From the NCBI RefSeq assembly GCF_001704415.2, contig NW_017189740.1:186001-250000 (forward strand): a DNA stretch of 64,000 nucleotides. Reading direction: 5' to 3'. Shown piece by piece: positions 60,352 to 64,000 of this stretch (the first letter of the stretch is position 1; the number at the start of each line of letters is the position of its first letter). This stretch comes from Capra hircus. Its lineage: Eukaryota; Chordata; Mammalia; Artiodactyla; Bovidae. Both the position numbers and the translations under genes were made by a program. The notes below the pieces were generated by a model, which saw only the letters and a program-made list of their open reading frames with translations, did no database searches and was not told where the DNA came from.

Positions 60352-61026
60352 AAGGCCCTATCATCAAGCATTTTGAAGCAGAAACATACACAAGAGAAGT
60401 TTCAATGCCTCCAAAGATGCTGGCTCAATCTGAGTGATCTCCAAACCAGCATCATCATGCTCTGCAAGCTTCTGCTGGAAGCATGCTCTCTCACTTATCC
60501 TGACATCTCACTCAGCACCCCTATTCACCCACCCTGCACCAGAACACTACACTCAAAATGCAACAGAAAAAATAGTGGGGAAAAGGCACTTTCAGAATTC
60601 CCAAGTTCCCTAGAGCCACCTCCTGCACTTGCAAGAGATGGCTAGCCCTTCTACAACCCAATTTGGCTTTCTCTTATGAAACCCTAAGCAGAGGGTGAGC
60701 AAGGACCATAATCACTAGGAAGGGGGGTGGGGAACAGAAGAAAAAACAAATGAAAAAGAAAATTCAACACATCAGTGGGACAGAAAAGTCCCCAGAAATG
60801 TTTTTGTACACAGGGCTCAGATCCTTCCTGTCCTCCAATTTGGCTCCTCTCTGCCCTGTAAACATTTCCAGGTGGCTTTTCTGTCTTAATTAGGTGTTAG
60901 AAGTCATTGACAATGTGATAGTCTTCAGAAGGAAAGGAAATTCAGTGTGTTCTTTACCTCAAACTCCTCCTCAATCCCTTCCCTTCTGGCCAGAATACAT
61001 CCTTTTCAACTACTCCCCACGTCATG
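60352..61026. other. No gene; GABRQ downstream flank
   Basis: Downstream of GABRQ. The minus-strand transcript may extend here if the signal at 61027 is not used. I recognise nothing else. Confidence 0.35.
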
Positions 61027-61032
61027 TTTATT
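61027..61032 (-). promoter_or_regulatory. Candidate GABRQ poly(A) signal
   Basis: AATAAA on the minus strand, about 140 nt past the GABRQ stop codon. It is the first canonical signal downstream; a longer 3' UTR is possible. Confidence 0.45.
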
Positions 61033-61169
61033 AAGAAAAAGGTAGAATGGACTCAAGTGCCCAATAACTATTAAGTAAAATGAAGACAGAAAAGAAGGCA
61101 AAATGGAACAAAAAGGAACTACGAAAGGACCACAGCACAGTGTCCCTGCCACCTGGGGACACTAGGGAA

Positions 61170-62081
61170 CTAATAGATATGATACACCCAGTACACAATG
61201 TTGAACACCACAAAGGCAAGAGGGAAGAGGAGCCGGGAGCATCGGTCAACCTTAGGGATGTAGTCAGGGTGAAAGAGATCGGAGGAGAACCCTTTACTGA
61301 AGGAGCAGCCAGGGCTTGGGGGAAAACTGTCATCAGACTCTGAGTTGGTCTCCTTGTCGCCATCAAAGCCCATAAAATCATCACTATGGAGGCTTCGGGT
61401 ACTGTCAACTTTACGCTTGAGTTGCTCCTCAAGGTCAAGGTAGCCGCTCTCAACTCTGACATCATCGGGTAAGCTATGGATATCAAGAAGGGTGTTACAG
61501 ATCTCCTGAAGCTCATAGGTTGCTTCTTGCACACGCCTCTGGCCATGGACAAGCAGACGCTTCTTGCTGGGGTCATTGTCTTCACTCTCATCGGAGTCAG
61601 AGCTCTCTTCAGGGTCTTCTTCTGGGTCATGGGTCTCAGCACAGCCATGGGCCTCAGCATGGTTGCAGATTTTGGTGGGAACAACACTGTTATCAACATC
61701 AATACCATTAGCTCGAATGCCATCATCATGCACCACCTGCTCTGAGGTGGACGGGAGATCACTCAGACTTTCTGCGGTGGCCAGCGAGGCCCCATCAGAG
61801 AGGGAGGACAGTGAACTGAGGCTTTCTGAGGAGGCCAGTGGTGCTTCCTTTGTGAGGGAGGTCAAAGAGCCAAGACTTTCTGGGCTTGCTAGGCCGGCCC
61901 ACCATGGGCTGGAGGGAGGAGAGTCAGTTTCATCTTCTAGGTGAACCTGGTCATTGAATGCTGTATGAACAACCACTGTTGGGGAGGGAGGAGAGGAAGG
62001 ATGTTCCTCATCAGCACGATTGATGGGCTCGTCCACTGGGTAAACTGCCTCTTCTTCCCGGCGTCTCTTGTGCACATGGTG
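61170..62081 (-). CDS. GABRQ: GABA-A receptor theta subunit, last exon (exon 9)
   Basis: Encodes the large intracellular TM3-TM4 loop and TM4 of a pentameric GABA-gated chloride channel subunit. The acceptor (ttggtcctgttcctcag) ends at 62082, so the exon starts in phase 0 with codons for HHVHKRRREEE and runs 303 residues to TAG at 61170-61172. Near its start it has an 18-residue motif repeated three times (LASPESLGSL, LASSESLSSL, LATAESLSDL). The loop is acidic and Ser-rich (EDPEESSDSDESEDND). It ends with PSPGCSFSKGF, PDYIPKVDRCSRLLFPLAF and TM4, terminating WVYHIY. The long loop, ESL repeats and C-terminus identify theta rather than other GABA-A subunits. The frame is intact. Confidence 0.95.
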   Translation of the reverse strand, partial: HHVHKRRREEEAVYPVDEPINRADEEHPSSPPSPTVVVHTAFNDQVHLEDETDSPPSSPWWAGLASPESLGSLTSLTKEAPLASSESLSSLSSLSDGASLATAESLSDLPSTSEQVVHDDGIRANGIDVDNSVVPTKICNHAEAHGCAETHDPEEDPEESSDSDESEDNDPSKKRLLVHGQRRVQEATYELQEICNTLLDIHSLPDDVRVESGYLDLEEQLKRKVDSTRSLHSDDFMGFDGDKETNSESDDSFPPSPGCSFSKGFSSDLFHPDYIPKVDRCSRLLFPLAFVVFNIVYWVYHIY

Positions 62082-62507
62082 CTGAGGAACAGGACCAAGA
62101 GGCTGTTAGCATATACAAGGCTGTTAGCATCCAGGACTTACGCTGCCCACTCTGGAGTGCTGTGCAGTGGGCAGAGGCAAGACCTTCTCAGGCAGGTGGG
62201 GGTGGGCTCCCTGTGAAGCAGGGACACTAACACACTGCCAGCAGCAAAGGACTCAGCATGGCTTTGGAGTCAGAAGAGCAAAGGAAGGAGAGGTAGGTCA
62301 GCCTCTCTGGTGTCTCTTCCTTGCAGCTTCCCTGTGTTCCCTTCCTTCTGGCTCCATGGCCTACCCTTTGAAGCATGCTGAGTAGACCAGATCTGAAGCC
62401 CAAAGGTCTGGGGAAGTCTATCTCTGCCACTTGTTAGCCTTGTGACCTTGGACAATGACTCAACCTATAAAGGAGTGATGATAAATTGTTCTACTTCTGT
62501 CTTATCT

Positions 62508-62553
<46 letters not shown>

Positions 62554-62666
62554 TGTGTGTGTGTTGTGTGAAGATGAAAGGAGCTAAGAAATTCAAAAGG
62601 TTCAAGTGCTAATCTTAGGTTTAAGAGGTGCTCAAGGAAAGTGGATTGTCATTCAAAAAGCCAAAC
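62082..62666 (-). other. GABRQ: GABRQ intron 8
   Basis: A 585-bp intron with donor gagcag/gtttgg and acceptor ttcctcag. Both flanking exons are in phase 0 at this junction. It contains the TG microsatellite at 62508-62570. Confidence 0.9.
62508..62570. repeat. (TG)n microsatellite in GABRQ intron 8
   Basis: About 63 bp of TG with one ta and one tt interruption. On the transcript it reads as a CA repeat about 100 nt after the exon 8 donor. Confidence 0.95.
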
Positions 62667-62914
62667 CTGCTCTGCCTCTTGGTAGCGGTAGCGCTCCATG
62701 ACTCTTAGGGCTCTTCTGAGTTGCCTCCGAGAATGCCGGGATCCTCTTCGGTTGTAGAAAAGGTAGTTGATGTAGACATACTCCACCAAGGACAAGAACA
62801 CGAAGAAGAAGCATATGACCATATAGATGTCAATGGCCTTGATACAGGAAAATTGGGGGAATCTATCCCGCAGATGTGAGTTGATGGAGTTCAGGATAAG
62901 CATTGAAGTCAAAC
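62667..62914 (-). CDS. GABRQ: GABA-A receptor theta subunit, exon 8
   Basis: A 248-bp exon between acceptor gtgttgtttatag and donor gagcag/gtttgg. It opens two bases into a codon and encodes 82 further residues: the end of the channel-lining TM2 (LTSMLILNSINSHLRD), the TM2-TM3 loop (FPQFSCIKAIDIY), TM3 (MVICFFFVFLSLVEYVYINYL) and the basic start of the intracellular loop (NRRGSRHSRRQLRRALR). It joins exon 9 in frame as RYRYQEAEQ/HHVHKRR. The extracellular ligand-binding exons lie beyond the right edge. Confidence 0.95.
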
Positions 62915-63601
62915 CTATAAACAACACAGCACACAGTTAGTCCCCTCAGGAGGCTGAAGTTCTTGCACAAGCCATCAGCCCCACATCCCACTGGAAGGGA
63001 GCAAAGGCCATCTCTGAGGTCAAGAGGGCCCTTAGCAAAAGGTCTAGCTTTCCTGGCTTAGGACCTTGGCTCAATTGCCCTTTTAGCTTCTTCACCCCCA
63101 TCTTTAGGCCCAGCCTGTACTTCAACAGTTCAGCGACTATTGTTCTTAGGGTCAAGTCAAGAATCTCCAGCCATGGTTCATAGTGAGTTACACATCTAGC
63201 CCCATTTTACCCTATGATGCTCCTTCCCTTTTTTGCCTCCTAGTATATAGGCTTTCCTGTGATCCATCCCTCAGAAGGTTTGGTGAGCACTAAAATATTG
63301 CACAAATATAAAGGTTTAGCGTACTGTGTGCTCCTAAAGAAGAAGGCTAAAAAGTCTGCCCCAAAGATGGTGAAGGAGAAAGCAGACCAGAGTGTGGGAT
63401 AGACAGGCATTCTGAAGAGTGGGACCAAATATATTTGGGAGCTTAGGCCCCTCCTTGGTACTGCTCAGAAGTCTTCAATACTCCCCATTGTTTAGACATG
63501 AAGTTCCAACCACTTAAAGTGGAATTTGAAGTTATTCCCAAGTCAGCCCAGGCTTTCTTCCTGATACTCTCCCTACTTCCCCAGTTTGCGCCCCAGGTAA
63601 A
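62915..63601 (-). other. GABRQ: GABRQ intron 7, partial
   Basis: Intronic sequence upstream of exon 8. No further GABRQ exon is seen up to 64000. Confidence 0.75.
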
Positions 63602-63914
63602 AGTGTGAAAGTTGCTCAGTCATGCCTGACTCTTTGTGACCCCATGGATTATACAGTCCGTGGTATTTTCCAGACCAGAATACTGGAGTGGGTAGCCTTT
63701 CCCTTCTCCAGGGGATCTTCCCAACCCAGGGATCAAACCCAGGTCTTTCGCACTGCAGGCAGATTCTTCACCAGCTGAGCCACAAGGGAAGCCCAAGAAT
63801 ACTGGAGTGGGTAGCCTATCCCTTCTCCAGAGGATCTTCCCAACCTAGGAATCAAACTGGGGTCTTCTGTATTGCAGGAAGATTCTTTACCAACTGAGCT
63901 ACCAGGGAAGCCCT
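63602..63914 (-). mobile_element. Dimeric Bov-tA-type SINE, antisense, in GABRQ intron 7
   Basis: A full antisense unit (gtgaaagttgctcagtcatg to gagccacaagggaagccc) is followed directly by a second, shorter unit (aagaatactggagtgggtag to gagctaccagggaagccc). The second repeats the inner part of the first, as in dimeric Bov-A2-like forms. Confidence 0.88.
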
Positions 63915-64000
63915 TAGTACCCTGCAATTTACCCTTTATCTGTAAACAAGCTGCTTCCTCTTTCAGGGAATACTGAGACTAATGTCTCTGCCTCCTGGAA

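Noticed and set aside
1..64000. CRISPR arrays, operons, bacterial or phage systems, tRNA or rRNA genes.
   Set aside because: Direct repeats present are SINEs, LINEs, a minisatellite and microsatellites. The tRNA-like segments are SINE heads. Nothing indicates prokaryotic sequence.

Overview
The window is mammalian nuclear DNA from a ruminant, most likely a bovid. The evidence is the very dense load of ruminant-specific retroposons: BovB (RTE-clade LINE) copies in both orientations, Bov-tA SINEs, cetartiodactyl tRNA-derived SINEs and ruminant-type L1 3' ends. Two genes place it on the X chromosome: the last two exons of a GABA-A receptor theta subunit gene (GABRQ, minus strand, 61170-62914) and a MAGE-A type gene (minus strand, coding exon 39537-40508). 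In human, GABRQ and a MAGE-A cluster are neighbours at Xq28, so this looks like the orthologous interval.

Layout. 1-32.9 kb is gene-poor and made mostly of L1 and BovB copies, many nested: a full-length BovB inside an L1 (4102-7698), a 1257-bp solo LTR inside a BovB (16342-17598), and several BovB copies inside older BovB copies. At 34.1-35.0 kb lies a processed pseudogene of NUDCD2. The MAGE locus occupies about 38.6-43.4 kb: a tandemly duplicated 3' UTR-like segment, a single coding exon whose last residues are lost to a frameshift, an upstream non-coding exon, and an array of about 200-bp units that look like duplicated first-exon/promoter modules, one containing ten copies of a 48-bp minisatellite. 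From 43.8 to 53.1 kb there is another BovB/L1 block, including a second full-length BovB (46768-50310). From 53.2 to 61.0 kb I see no gene and few repeats I can name. GABRQ exons 8 and 9 end the window, with intron 7 running off the right edge.

Functionally, GABRQ encodes a neuronal chloride-channel subunit and the MAGE gene a putative adaptor for RING E3 ubiquitin ligases, usually testis-restricted. They are neighbours by ancestry and not a pathway. The most interesting structure is the 5' side of the MAGE gene: a 48-bp repeat in which every unit carries two ETS-like cores, a GC box and two CpGs, embedded in a ladder of first-exon-like units. All family assignments were made by eye from remembered consensus features; no alignment or database search was run.
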